Source: Firm-04 sp964479595
GTDB lineage: Bacteria > Bacillota > Clostridia > Oscillospirales > Ruminococcaceae
Length of the DNA stretch: 64,000 bases
Direction: 5' to 3'
Assembly (NCBI GenBank): GCA_964479595.1
Contig: CAYZMU010000003.1
Span: 1-64,000 of the forward strand
Shown in pieces: positions 34,768 to 42,258 of the stretch (the first letter of the stretch is position 1; each line of letters begins with the position of its first letter). A program made the translations under genes and the position numbers. A model generated the notes under the pieces. That model had not been told where the DNA came from. It worked only from the letters and a program-made list of their open reading frames with translations, and did not search any database.

Positions 34768-35012
34768 GAGCGTTCCTCCTTCAGCGCGTAGGGGAGCATG
34801 AGTTTGATATTTTCACAAAGGTGCAGATATTCGGCGTAGAGCGTGTCCGCGCGCGATTGCAGGAGAATCTCGCGGCGCTTTTGCTCGAGCGTGCGCGGTG
34901 ATTGCGCGGGGGAGCGCAGCGTTTTCAGCAGTTCCAGGCGCCGCGCGCGCAGCAGATTCGCCTCCTTTTCGTAGCGCAGAATCATATCACGGTAGACGCG
35001 GCTTTGTGACAT
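34764..35012 (-). CDS. Small coiled-coil protein coupled to the sigma-like gene
   Basis: 82 residues, mostly charged helix: RDMILRYEKEANLLRARRLELLK then EQKRREILLQSRADTLYAEYL, with heptad-like Leu spacing. No known domain recognised. ATG at 35012 is chosen (AAAGGA eight bases upstream) over an in-frame ATG 21 codons earlier, which would run across the LexA-like box. Its stop overlaps the sigma-like start, so the two are made together and probably form a complex. Its place between promoter and regulator suggests an anti- or co-sigma partner; that is inference. Confidence 0.68.
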   Translation of the reverse strand: MSQSRVYRDMILRYEKEANLLRARRLELLKTLRSPAQSPRTLEQKRREILLQSRADTLYAEYLHLCENIKLMLPYALKEERS

Positions 35013-35044
35013 GGCAATCATCCTTTCTGAAGGGCGCGACAGTT

Positions 35045-35058
35045 CGAACGAATGTTCC
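35045..35058 (-). promoter_or_regulatory. LexA/DinR-type SOS box
   Basis: CGAACGAATGTTCC fits the Bacillus LexA consensus CGAACRNRYGTTYC at every position. It begins seven bases past the -10 box of the minus-strand promoter, that is, over the expected start site, where LexA binding would block transcription of the coiled-coil/sigma-like pair. LexA itself is not in the window. Confidence 0.72.
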
Positions 35059-35065
35059 TGATAAT

Positions 35066-35094
35066 AGAATACCATATTTTTGCGCGTCTGTCAA
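35066..35094 (-). promoter_or_regulatory. TG-extended promoter of the coiled-coil/sigma-like operon
   Basis: Minus strand: TTGACA (35094-35089), 17-base spacer ending in ATGG, TATTCT (35071-35066). The leader to the ATG at 35012 is about 47 bases and includes the LexA-like box. Confidence 0.8.
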
Positions 35095-35177
35095 GGAAGG
35101 CTTATACCAATGGGCAGCTTTCTGCGCACCGCGGCCTTTTTGCGCGTTTCGGGACGCAAAATCTTTTGCGGAAAGCC

Positions 35178-35206
35178 TTGCAATCACGGCGGGAATGTGG
35201 TATAAT
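35178..35206 (+). promoter_or_regulatory. TG-extended promoter of the carboxyltransferase operon
   Basis: TTGCAA (35178-35183), 17-base spacer ending in ATGTGG, TATAAT (35201-35206). The leader is about 80 bases. It is divergent from the sigma-like operon; 83 bp separate the two -35 boxes. Confidence 0.85.
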
Positions 35207-35293
35207 GGAAGGGAATGGATAAAACGGCGGCACCCGCTGGGGGAAGGCTTTCCGCGAACCGCCAAACGGGAGAAAGGATGCGTACTGAAACTT

Positions 35294-36631
35294 ATGGAAA
35301 CAAAAAAGCACACCGCGCGCGAGCGGCTGGAGCTGCTCTTTGACGGCGGGACGTTCACGGAACTGTTCGCGCTGCGCGCGCAGGGGGAGGATTTGGCGGC
35401 GGTCATGTGCGCGCACGGCTTCTGTGACGGCGTGCCGCTCTACGCCTTCGCGCAGTGCCCCGAACGCGCCAAGGGCGTCATGAACGCCGCGAGTGCGGAT
35501 AAAATCTCGAAACTCTACGCGCTCGCCGCGAAAGTCGGGGCGCCGCTGGTGGGGATTTACGATTCCGACGGCGTCTATGTCGACGGCACGGCGGATTCGC
35601 TGGCGGCTTACGGGCGGCTTATCGCGGACGGCGCGAATCTCTCCGGCGTGGTGCCGCAGATTTCGGTGATCTGCGGGGTTTGCGCGGGGAGCGCGGCGCT
35701 CATGGCGGCTGAGGCGGATTTTGTGCTTCTGTCTGAGGACGCGGAGATTTATCTGACGCCGCCGTTCGGAACGGACGCCGCCAAGCCCCAGACCGCTCAG
35801 AAGGCGGGTGTCGCGGCGGCGGTCTGCGCGGGGGACGAGGAACTGATGGCGAAGGCGCGGGAAATTCTGCGGCTGCTGCCGACGAACAACCTCTGCGATG
35901 TGCCGCTCTGCGAATATGACGAGCCGCAGGCGAAGGCGGACAGAGGCGCTGTGGAGCGCGCCGTGGCGGACGAGGGTTCGCTGACGGAACTCTACGAGGG
36001 CTTTGGCGACGCCGCGCGGACGGCTCTGGGGACGGTGCGCGGGCTTACCTGCGGGTTTGTGAGCACGAGCGCGCAGACGCCGCTTACGGCGCGGGACGCC
36101 CTTAAAATCGCGCGCTTTGTCAGGACCTGCGACGCGTTTTCGGTTCCTGTGATTACGGCGCTGGATACGATGGGCTTTACCGACGACACGGATGCCGCGA
36201 AAGCGGGTTCGCTGCGGGCGATGGCGTCGCTGTGCGGCGCGTACGCGGAGGCGACGACGATTAAAATCGCGGTGATTGCGGGTCAGGCCTGCGGCGCGGC
36301 TTTTTCGGCGATTGCCGGGAAGGGCGCGGGGAGCGATGTGACGCTCGCGTGGGAGGACGCCGTGATAGCGCCGATGAAACCCGAATCCGCCGTGGAATTT
36401 CTGTGGCACGACAAACTCAAAGGCGCGCGGGATGTCAGCGCGAGGCGCGCCGAGCTCGCGCGGGAGTATTCCAGAACCCTCGCGAGCGCGCAGAAGGCGG
36501 CGCAGCTGGGCGCGGTCGACACGGTCATCAAGGCGGAGGAAACCCGCGGGGCCGTCTGTGACGCGCTCGATATGCTGGAGGGCAAGCGCCTTTCGCGTCT
36601 GCCCAAGAAGCACAGCAATATCCCGTTCTGA
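35294..36631 (+). CDS. Carboxyltransferase subunit (PccB/MmdA-like, divergent and short)
   Basis: 445 residues of the crotonase-fold acyl-CoA carboxyltransferase family, against about 510 in usual PccB/MmdA/12S subunits. Alignable parts are TARERLELLFDGGTFTEL at the start, GAPLVGIYDSDGVYVDGTADSLAAYG where typical members read NDSGGARIQEG, VICGVCAGSAALMAAEADFVLL, and IARFVRTCDAFSVPVITALDTMGF with the second Gly-rich oxyanion region GQACGAAFSAIAGKG. The altered NDSGGARIQEG segment binds acyl-CoA in relatives, so substrate choice may differ. Start ATG at 35294; the nearest binding site (AGAAAGGA) is 15 bases away, leaving the exact start uncertain. Followed by a biotin carrier. Confidence 0.82.
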   Translation: METKKHTARERLELLFDGGTFTELFALRAQGEDLAAVMCAHGFCDGVPLYAFAQCPERAKGVMNAASADKISKLYALAAKVGAPLVGIYDSDGVYVDGTADSLAAYGRLIADGANLSGVVPQISVICGVCAGSAALMAAEADFVLLSEDAEIYLTPPFGTDAAKPQTAQKAGVAAAVCAGDEELMAKAREILRLLPTNNLCDVPLCEYDEPQAKADRGAVERAVADEGSLTELYEGFGDAARTALGTVRGLTCGFVSTSAQTPLTARDALKIARFVRTCDAFSVPVITALDTMGFTDDTDAAKAGSLRAMASLCGAYAEATTIKIAVIAGQACGAAFSAIAGKGAGSDVTLAWEDAVIAPMKPESAVEFLWHDKLKGARDVSARRAELAREYSRTLASAQKAAQLGAVDTVIKAEETRGAVCDALDMLEGKRLSRLPKKHSNIPF

Positions 36632-36654
36632 CGGCCAAAAAGGAGGATTTTTCC

Positions 36655-37056
36655 ATGAAACAGTTTCGTGTTACCGTAAATCAGAAACAATATGACGTTG
36701 TGGTGGAGGAAGTCGCTGCCGGCGCAGCACCTGTTCCCACTGCCGCACCCGCGGCACCCGCAGCCGCACCCGCACCCGCAGCCGCGCCCGCACCCGCACC
36801 CGCAGCCGCGCCCGCACCCGCTGCCGCTGAGCCGGCCGCGGAGGGGACGCCGGTTTCCGCGCCGATGCCCGGGACGATTCTCGATGTCAAGTGCGCCAAG
36901 GGCGACACCGTGACGCGCGGACAGGTGCTCTTTGTGCTTGAGGCGATGAAGATGGAGAACGACATTGTCGCGCCTGAGGACGGCACGATTCTCGCCGTCA
37001 ACACCACCAAGGGCAGTTCCGTCAACCCCGGCGACCCGCTCGCGATTCTCGGCTGA
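36655..37056 (+). CDS. Biotin carboxyl carrier protein with Ala/Pro linker
   Basis: 133 residues. A short N-terminal segment (KQFRVTVNQKQYDVVVEEV), a linker of about 40 residues built almost only of Ala and Pro, then the biotinyl domain with EAMKMEN (biotin on the first Lys) about 35 residues from the C-terminus. It shuttles CO2 between the two carboxyltransferase subunits on either side. Length and layout resemble the 1.3S subunit of transcarboxylase and the carrier of sodium-pump decarboxylases. The linker DNA is a tandem array of CCCGCACCCGCAGCCGCG-like units and may vary in length between strains. Confidence 0.93.
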   Translation: MKQFRVTVNQKQYDVVVEEVAAGAAPVPTAAPAAPAAAPAPAAAPAPAPAAAPAPAAAEPAAEGTPVSAPMPGTILDVKCAKGDTVTRGQVLFVLEAMKMENDIVAPEDGTILAVNTTKGSSVNPGDPLAILG

Positions 37057-37069
37057 AAAGAGGCTTGAC

Positions 37070-38470
37070 ATGGGCAAAAAGATAAAGATTACCGAGACTG
37101 TGCTGCGCGACGCGCACCAGAGCCTTATCGCGACGCGCATGACGACCGCTGAGATGCTGCCGATTCTCGACGCGATGAACGAGGTTGGCTTCTATTCGGT
37201 CGAGTGCTGGGGCGGCGCGACGTTTGACGCGTGTCTGCGCTTTCTGGACGAGGACCCGTGGGAGCGGCTGAGAACGCTCAAGAAGCACCTGCCCGACACC
37301 AAGCTGCAGATGCTGTTCCGGGGGCAGAATATGCTCGGCTACCGTCATTACGCGGACGACGTGGTAGAGTATTTCGTGCAGAAATCCGTCGCGAACGGCA
37401 TTGACATTATCCGCATTTTTGACGCGCTCAACGACATCCGCAATCTGGAAACGGCGATCAAAGCCGCGAAGAAAGAGGGCGCGCACACGCAGGTCGCCAT
37501 CAGTTTCACGACCGGGGAAATCTTCACGGACGAATATTTTGTAAACTACGCAAAGCAAATAGCGGACGCCGGCGCGGATTCCATCTGCATCAAGGACATG
37601 GCGGCGCTGCTGACGCCGTACCGCGCGGAGTCGCTGGTGCGCGCGCTGAAAAAGGCGGTGGATCTGCCCATTCAGGTGCACACGCACTACACCTCCGGGC
37701 TTGCCTCGATGTGTCTGCTCAAGGCTGTGGAGGCGGGCGCGGATATCATAGACACGGCGATGAGTCCGCTCGCGCTGGGGACTTCTCACGCGCCGACGGA
37801 ATCCATGGTCGCGGCACTGCAGGGCACAGAGTACGACACGGGGCTGGACCTTGTGAAACTCTGCGATATGCGCCCCTATTTCATGGAACTGAGAGAAAAG
37901 TACATAGCGAACGGGCTTCTGGACCCGAAAATGCTTGCCACGGACGCCAAGACGCTCATCTATCAGGTGCCGGGCGGAATGCTTTCGAACCTGCTCTCGC
38001 AGCTCAAACAGGCGGGCAAGGAAGACCAGCTCACGGCCGTTCTGGAGGAAGTGCCGAAAGTGCGCAAGGACGCGGGTTTCCCGCCGCTGGTCACGCCGAC
38101 TTCACAGATCGTGGGCACGCAGGCCGTGTTCAATATCATCGGCGGCGAGCGCTACAAGATGGTGACGAAGGAATTCAAGGCGATGGTCAAGGGCGAGTAC
38201 GGCAAGACGCCGATGCCGATAGACCCCGAATTCCAGAAGAAGATTCTGAAGGGCGAGGAGCCCATCACCTGCCGCCCGGCGGATTTGCTCGAGCCGGAGC
38301 TCGACAAGCTGCGGGAGGAGTGCGCGGAGTGGATTACGCAGGACGAGGATGTGCTGTCCTACGCGCAGTTTGGCGCTGTGGCGGTCAAGTTCTTTGAGAA
38401 GCGCCGCGACAAGGCGTTCGGGCTCGACGGCGTACACGGAGACCCGGAAAATAAAATTCACCCCGTTTGA
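37070..38470 (+). CDS. Pyruvate/oxaloacetate carboxyltransferase subunit (PycB/OadA/5S-like)
   Basis: 466 residues. The TIM-barrel begins TETVLRDAHQSLIATRM with the catalytic-metal Asp, then DACLRFLDEDPWERL, QMLFRGQNMLGYRHY, the carbamylated-lysine region SICIKDMAALLTPY and HTHYTSGLA with metal His residues, and a C-terminal PYC_OADA domain (GGMLSNL to AVKFFEKRR). No C-terminal biotin domain, so it uses the separate carrier. The ATG at 37070 follows GAGG. Moves a carboxyl group between pyruvate/oxaloacetate and biotin. With the two upstream genes it forms a transcarboxylase-like set without OadB/OadG. Confidence 0.93.
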   Translation: MGKKIKITETVLRDAHQSLIATRMTTAEMLPILDAMNEVGFYSVECWGGATFDACLRFLDEDPWERLRTLKKHLPDTKLQMLFRGQNMLGYRHYADDVVEYFVQKSVANGIDIIRIFDALNDIRNLETAIKAAKKEGAHTQVAISFTTGEIFTDEYFVNYAKQIADAGADSICIKDMAALLTPYRAESLVRALKKAVDLPIQVHTHYTSGLASMCLLKAVEAGADIIDTAMSPLALGTSHAPTESMVAALQGTEYDTGLDLVKLCDMRPYFMELREKYIANGLLDPKMLATDAKTLIYQVPGGMLSNLLSQLKQAGKEDQLTAVLEEVPKVRKDAGFPPLVTPTSQIVGTQAVFNIIGGERYKMVTKEFKAMVKGEYGKTPMPIDPEFQKKILKGEEPITCRPADLLEPELDKLREECAEWITQDEDVLSYAQFGAVAVKFFEKRRDKAFGLDGVHGDPENKIHPV

Positions 38471-38546
38471 TTAGCAGCCGGGCAGACGCAGCCCGCCGGC
38501 GGCTTCGGTCAGGAAAGGGGCGGGAGCGAAAGGAGCGGGGCGGCGT

Positions 38547-39494
38547 ATGCCCATATGCATTTCGTCGGATTTGCCGGCGTTTCAGGCGCTGCGGCACGAG
38601 CATATCTTCGTGATGGAGAAAAGCCGTGCCCAGCACCAGGATATCCGTCCGCTGCGCATTCTGGTGCTCAATATCATGCCCAGAAAGCTGGAAACGGAAC
38701 TGCAGCTTTTGCGGCTTCTGAGCAACACGGCGCTGCAGGTGGATGTTTCGCTGCTGAGAATGGAATCGCATATCTCCAAGAACACCTCGCAGAGTCATCT
38801 GGACGCGTTCTACACCACGCTGACGGAAATCCGCTCCAAATTCTTTGACGGCATGATCATCACAGGCGCGCCGGTGGAGCAGCTCTCCTTTGAGCAGGTG
38901 GATTACTGGCGGGAGATCTGCGAGCTGATGGCGTGGTCGAAAACGCACGTCTACTGCACGCTGCACATCTGCTGGGGGGCGCAGGCGGCGCTTTACTACC
39001 ACTTCGGGATTCCCAAATACCCGCTGGAGGAGAAGATGTTCGGGGTTTTCGCGCACCGCGCGGAGATAGAGAACACGAAGATTCTGCGCGGGTTTGACGA
39101 TGTGTTTTACGTGCCGCATTCCAGACACACGGAGGTTCGCAGAGAGGATATCGAGCGCGTGGAGGAGCTGCGCGTGATCGCGAGTTCCGACGAGGCGGGG
39201 GTCTATCTCGTGGCGAACCGCAACGGGCGGCAGTATTTTTTGACCGGGCACGCCGAATACGACCGGGGCACGCTGGCGCAGGAATATCTGCGCGACCGCG
39301 AACGCGGGCTGAAAATCGCGATTCCGAAGCATTATTTCCCCGACGACGACCCCACGAAAATGCCGATCTTCAGCTGGCGCGGGCAGGCGAATCTCATGTA
39401 CGCCAACTGGCTCAACTACTGTGTTTATCAGGCGACGCCCTATCACGCGGAGACGCTTGTTTCGGAGCCTTGGGCGCGCAGGGCGGAGATCTGA
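38547..39494 (+). CDS. metA: Homoserine O-acetyltransferase (MetA type)
   Basis: 315 residues of the MetA family, which activates homoserine for methionine synthesis in the cytoplasm. Catalytic Cys142 lies in HICWGAQAALYY; His and Glu partners are in YFLTGHAEYD. Position 111 is Glu (TGAPVEQ); in characterised MetA enzymes Glu at 111 marks acetyl-CoA use and Gly marks succinyl-CoA use, so this is predicted to be an acetyltransferase despite the name homoserine O-succinyltransferase often given. Start ATG at 38547, AAAGGAG eleven bases upstream. No SAM or T-box riboswitch was recognised in the 76-base gap upstream. Confidence 0.92.
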   Translation: MPICISSDLPAFQALRHEHIFVMEKSRAQHQDIRPLRILVLNIMPRKLETELQLLRLLSNTALQVDVSLLRMESHISKNTSQSHLDAFYTTLTEIRSKFFDGMIITGAPVEQLSFEQVDYWREICELMAWSKTHVYCTLHICWGAQAALYYHFGIPKYPLEEKMFGVFAHRAEIENTKILRGFDDVFYVPHSRHTEVRREDIERVEELRVIASSDEAGVYLVANRNGRQYFLTGHAEYDRGTLAQEYLRDRERGLKIAIPKHYFPDDDPTKMPIFSWRGQANLMYANWLNYCVYQATPYHAETLVSEPWARRAEI

Positions 39495-39519
39495 GGGGAA
39501 TGGAAAAGAGGTTTCTCGC

Positions 39520-40113
39520 ATGGAGAACAACAGCGCGGACGGCTATGAGCAGCTGCCGCCGATAGGTGAGGACTTTCAGGACGGTAGCGAAGGCAGCATC
39601 GGCTTCGCGGTGACGGCGTTTGTGCTGGGGCTCGCGAGCGTGCTGAGCTTTTTTTGCTGTTCGGCGTGTGTCACCATCATTACGGCGCCCCTCGCGGTCA
39701 TTTTCGGCATCATCGCGCTCGCGCGCAGGAACCGCGGCACGGGGCTTTCCGTCACGGGGCTTGTCATGGGCGCGCTGTGTCTTGTGATTCTGGTGGCGTT
39801 TTTAGTCGCGTTTAAAGATTTGTTCCGGTATATGCCGACGATTACGGAGGATTTCACCCGGCTGTCTCAGGAGCAGGACGAGGTTTTCCCCGCTTACGAA
39901 GCGGACGGCACGCTGCCGGATTATCTCAAAAAGTACTTGGAACCGCCGTTTTCGGATTTCTTCGCGAAGTACGACGGGACTTTTTACGATGTGATGGACT
40001 ATATGCTCAGCATTTACAAGGACGGACAGTTCCCTGTGGCGCCCGATTTTGGCAGTTCCTTGGCGCCGCAGAGCAGTTTCGATGACGGTGTGCTTTCGCC
40101 TGAGAGCAGCTAA
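39520..40113 (+). CDS. Membrane protein, DUF4190-like
   Basis: 197 residues. An acidic N-terminus is followed by two membrane helices (about residues 27-60 and 70-95) with the loop FGIIALARRNRGTGLSVTGLVMG, which is typical of DUF4190 proteins (GIIALARIRKGRGLAITGLVLG-like). The C-terminal 100 residues are acidic, aromatic and probably outside. Function unknown; family members sit near secretion and stress genes in many Gram-positives. ATG at 39520 with AGAGG upstream, 25 bases after metA. Confidence 0.78.
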   Translation: MENNSADGYEQLPPIGEDFQDGSEGSIGFAVTAFVLGLASVLSFFCCSACVTIITAPLAVIFGIIALARRNRGTGLSVTGLVMGALCLVILVAFLVAFKDLFRYMPTITEDFTRLSQEQDEVFPAYEADGTLPDYLKKYLEPPFSDFFAKYDGTFYDVMDYMLSIYKDGQFPVAPDFGSSLAPQSSFDDGVLSPESS

Positions 40114-40400
40114 GGCAGTGTGACGCCCGGTGACGGTGTTATCTGTAAATATTCTTTAGGCGAAAAAATAGCCTATAGGAAAAGTCAGGGAAATGACCGC
40201 CGGCGACCGGCACACAGCGGGCGAAAAAAGCTTCGGGGCTATCGTTTACCGACAACACCCAAACATAACAGCCTGCGCCCGCATCGCCTGCTGCGGGGAC
40301 AACCTGTCTATCTCCGGCAACATACAGCGGATAGTAAAAGAACCGCCCCGCGAAGGGCGTATGAGTAGAAATAGTAGAATTGCAAGGGAGGCAGCGGCAC
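40114..40400. other. Intergenic region with CRISPR-repeat-like hairpin, no gene seen
   Basis: 287 bases between the DUF4190-like gene and the next protein. No clear promoter or known riboswitch. Frames stay open on both strands through much of it, probably by chance or because the region is a repetitive element. Its notable content is the 33-bp hairpin at 40340-40372. Confidence 0.5.
40340..40372 (+). repeat. Solitary type I-C-like CRISPR repeat look-alike
   Basis: From 40340 a stem CGCCC/GGGCG with a CGCGAA loop is followed by TATGAGTAGAAAT. The layout (about 33 bp, GC stem-loop then a purine-rich GAAAT end) copies type I-C repeats. No second copy lies 60-70 bp either side, and no cas gene is in the window, so it is a lone copy or relic, not an array. 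Confidence 0.4.
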
Positions 40401-41096
40401 GTGTCAGATTTGTACTTTTGCCCGGAGCGCTGGGAGGCGGACAGCGCCATTACGACCAACGCCTGTGTGCGAAAGCGCGTGGAGGGCTTTTCGGGGGATC
40501 TCACGGACGCGTGGCAGCTTTCCAATCAATCGGGCGCGTGGACGGCTATCATCTCAAGAATCCCGATTGAACGCGGCTGGCTGGAATCCGGGGCGGAGTA
40601 TCGTTTCTGTTTCTGGCTCAACGGCGGGGAAAACGCCGAGCGCACGGAGACCTGCGCGCTGGAAATCTACGGCGACGACTGGGAGGACAGGCTGGTCTTT
40701 CACTTAAACCGCGACCGCACGAGGCCGCTGCTCGAAAAGAACGGCTGGCTGCTGTTCGCGATTCCGTTTATCGCGCCGGAGGCATCGCGGGCGCTCACAT
40801 TCCGGTTTGTCGCGGCGAACGCTGTCTGCACCATCGCGGGGATTCCGGGGATGAACATGGCGGCCTGCGAGGGGCTTATATCGGACGAGCGGGATCTCTC
40901 GCGTCCGCAGCGGCACAACATCATCTATCCGGGGGGCTATCCCGCGCGGGAAAAGAAAGTGGTGCTCAAAGCGCGCGGCAGGGAGCTGACGGTCTCGCGA
41001 AAGACGATTGCGGTGCTTGCGGCGGCGGGAGCCGTGCTGGGCGCCATTGCGGTCGCGGGGCTGATAAACCGCGGGAAGGGGAGTCTGAAGGCATGA
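40401..41096 (+). CDS. Orphan protein with C-terminal membrane anchor
   Basis: 231 residues, not recognised. The N-terminal part is rich in Trp and beta-strand-like segments (WQLSNQSGAWTAIISRIPI, YRFCFWLNGGENAE, LEIYGDDWEDRLVF), resembling a carbohydrate-binding-like sandwich fold by impression only. A linker with GYPAREKKVVLKARGRELTV leads to one membrane helix (about residues 203-222) and a short basic tail, so the bulk would face the cytoplasm unless exported in an unusual way; no signal peptide is seen. GTG at 40401 has GGGAGG nine bases upstream. Its end overlaps the ychF start (ATGA), which couples the two. Confidence 0.7.
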   Translation: MSDLYFCPERWEADSAITTNACVRKRVEGFSGDLTDAWQLSNQSGAWTAIISRIPIERGWLESGAEYRFCFWLNGGENAERTETCALEIYGDDWEDRLVFHLNRDRTRPLLEKNGWLLFAIPFIAPEASRALTFRFVAANAVCTIAGIPGMNMAACEGLISDERDLSRPQRHNIIYPGGYPAREKKVVLKARGRELTVSRKTIAVLAAAGAVLGAIAVAGLINRGKGSLKA

Positions 41097-42196
41097 AACT
41101 CGGAATGGTAGGGCTGCCCAATGTCGGGAAAAGCACGCTGTTCAACGCCCTGACGAACGCCGGCGCGGCATCGGAAAACTATCCCTTCTGCACGATTGAC
41201 AAGAATGTCGGGATTGTTTCGGTGCCCGACTCAAGGCTTGAGGAACTGGCGCGTTGTTTTCAGCCGAAGAAATTCACGCCCGCGACGCTGATGTTTGTGG
41301 ATATCGCGGGGCTTGTCAAAGGCGCGTCCAAGGGCGAGGGGCTCGGCAACCGCTTTCTCGCGGATATTCGCGAAACAGACGCCATCGTGCACGTGGTGCG
41401 CTGCTTTGAGGACGACAATGTCGTGCACGTGGACGGTTCGGTGAACCCCGGACGCGATATGGAAGTCATCAATCTGGAGCTTATCTTCGCGGACTTGGAA
41501 CTGCTGCAGCGGCGGATTGACAAGACGGCGAAGCTCGCCAAAGGCGACCGCAAGTACGCGGCGGAGGTTTCGCTTTTGGAACGGCTGCGCGCGCATCTTG
41601 AGGAGGGGAAACCCGCGAGAACTTTCCTCCCCGCCCTGAGCGAGGACGAGCGCGCGGTAGTCCTGCAGACGCCGCTGCTGACGGCAAAGCCCGTGATTTA
41701 CGCGGCGAATCTTTCCGAGGCGGATTTTCGCAACGGCCCGGAAAACTGCCCGTTTTTCCGCGAGGTCTCCAAGCAGGCGCAGGAAGAATCCGCGGCGGTC
41801 TTTCCCATCTGCGCGCGTGTGGAGGCGGAGATTGCCTCGATGGACGAGGAAGACCGGGCGATGTTTTTAGAGGATTTAGGCCTCTCCGAATCCGGTCTGA
41901 CGCGGATTATCAAGGCGGGCTACGAACTGCTGGGGCTTATCTCCTTCCTGACGGCGGGCGCGGACGAGTGCCGCGCCTGGACCATCGTCAAGGGCACGAA
42001 GGCGCCCGCGGCGGCGGGGAAGATTCACTCGGATTTTGAGAAGGGCTTCATCCGCGCGGAAGTGCTTTCGTTTGATGATTTCATGAAATGCGGGGGCAGT
42101 ATGGTCACCGCGAAGGAAAAGGGGCTTGTCCGGATGGAGGGCAAGGCGTACGAAGTCGCGGACGGGGACATCATTCTGTTCCATTTCAGCCCCTGA
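41093..42196 (+). CDS. ychF: Redox-responsive ATPase/GTPase YchF (Obg family)
   Basis: 367 residues. P-loop GLPNVGKST at residues 7-15, switch FCTIDKNVGIV, G3 region DIAGLVKGASKGEGLGNRFL, NLEL in place of the NKxD specificity motif (hence ATP preference in the family), and the C-terminal TGS domain ending YEVADGDIILFHFS. Binds ribosomes and is linked to oxidative stress response. ATG overlaps the upstream stop. Confidence 0.97.
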   Translation: MKLGMVGLPNVGKSTLFNALTNAGAASENYPFCTIDKNVGIVSVPDSRLEELARCFQPKKFTPATLMFVDIAGLVKGASKGEGLGNRFLADIRETDAIVHVVRCFEDDNVVHVDGSVNPGRDMEVINLELIFADLELLQRRIDKTAKLAKGDRKYAAEVSLLERLRAHLEEGKPARTFLPALSEDERAVVLQTPLLTAKPVIYAANLSEADFRNGPENCPFFREVSKQAQEESAAVFPICARVEAEIASMDEEDRAMFLEDLGLSESGLTRIIKAGYELLGLISFLTAGADECRAWTIVKGTKAPAAAGKIHSDFEKGFIRAEVLSFDDFMKCGGSMVTAKEKGLVRMEGKAYEVADGDIILFHFSP

Positions 42197-42258
42197 ACCT
42201 CTCAAGGCGAATTTGGGAGGGGATTGCCCCGAAAAGCGCGAAAAAAGGAGTTTTCAGT

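Noticed and set aside
36741..36834. Tandem GC-rich repeats as mobile or minisatellite DNA
   Set aside because: They encode the Ala/Pro linker of the biotin carrier in frame; the repetition follows from the protein.
38471..38546. Riboswitch upstream of metA
   Set aside because: The 76-base gap is too short for SAM-I or T-box elements and shows none of their conserved boxes.
40340..40372. CRISPR array
   Set aside because: Only one repeat-like unit was found and no cas genes are present, so it is not called an array.
40139..40570. Overlapping open frames on both strands in the 40114-40400 gap
   Set aside because: They cross the CRISPR-like hairpin and run into the following gene in another frame; more likely chance openness in GC-rich DNA or a repetitive element.
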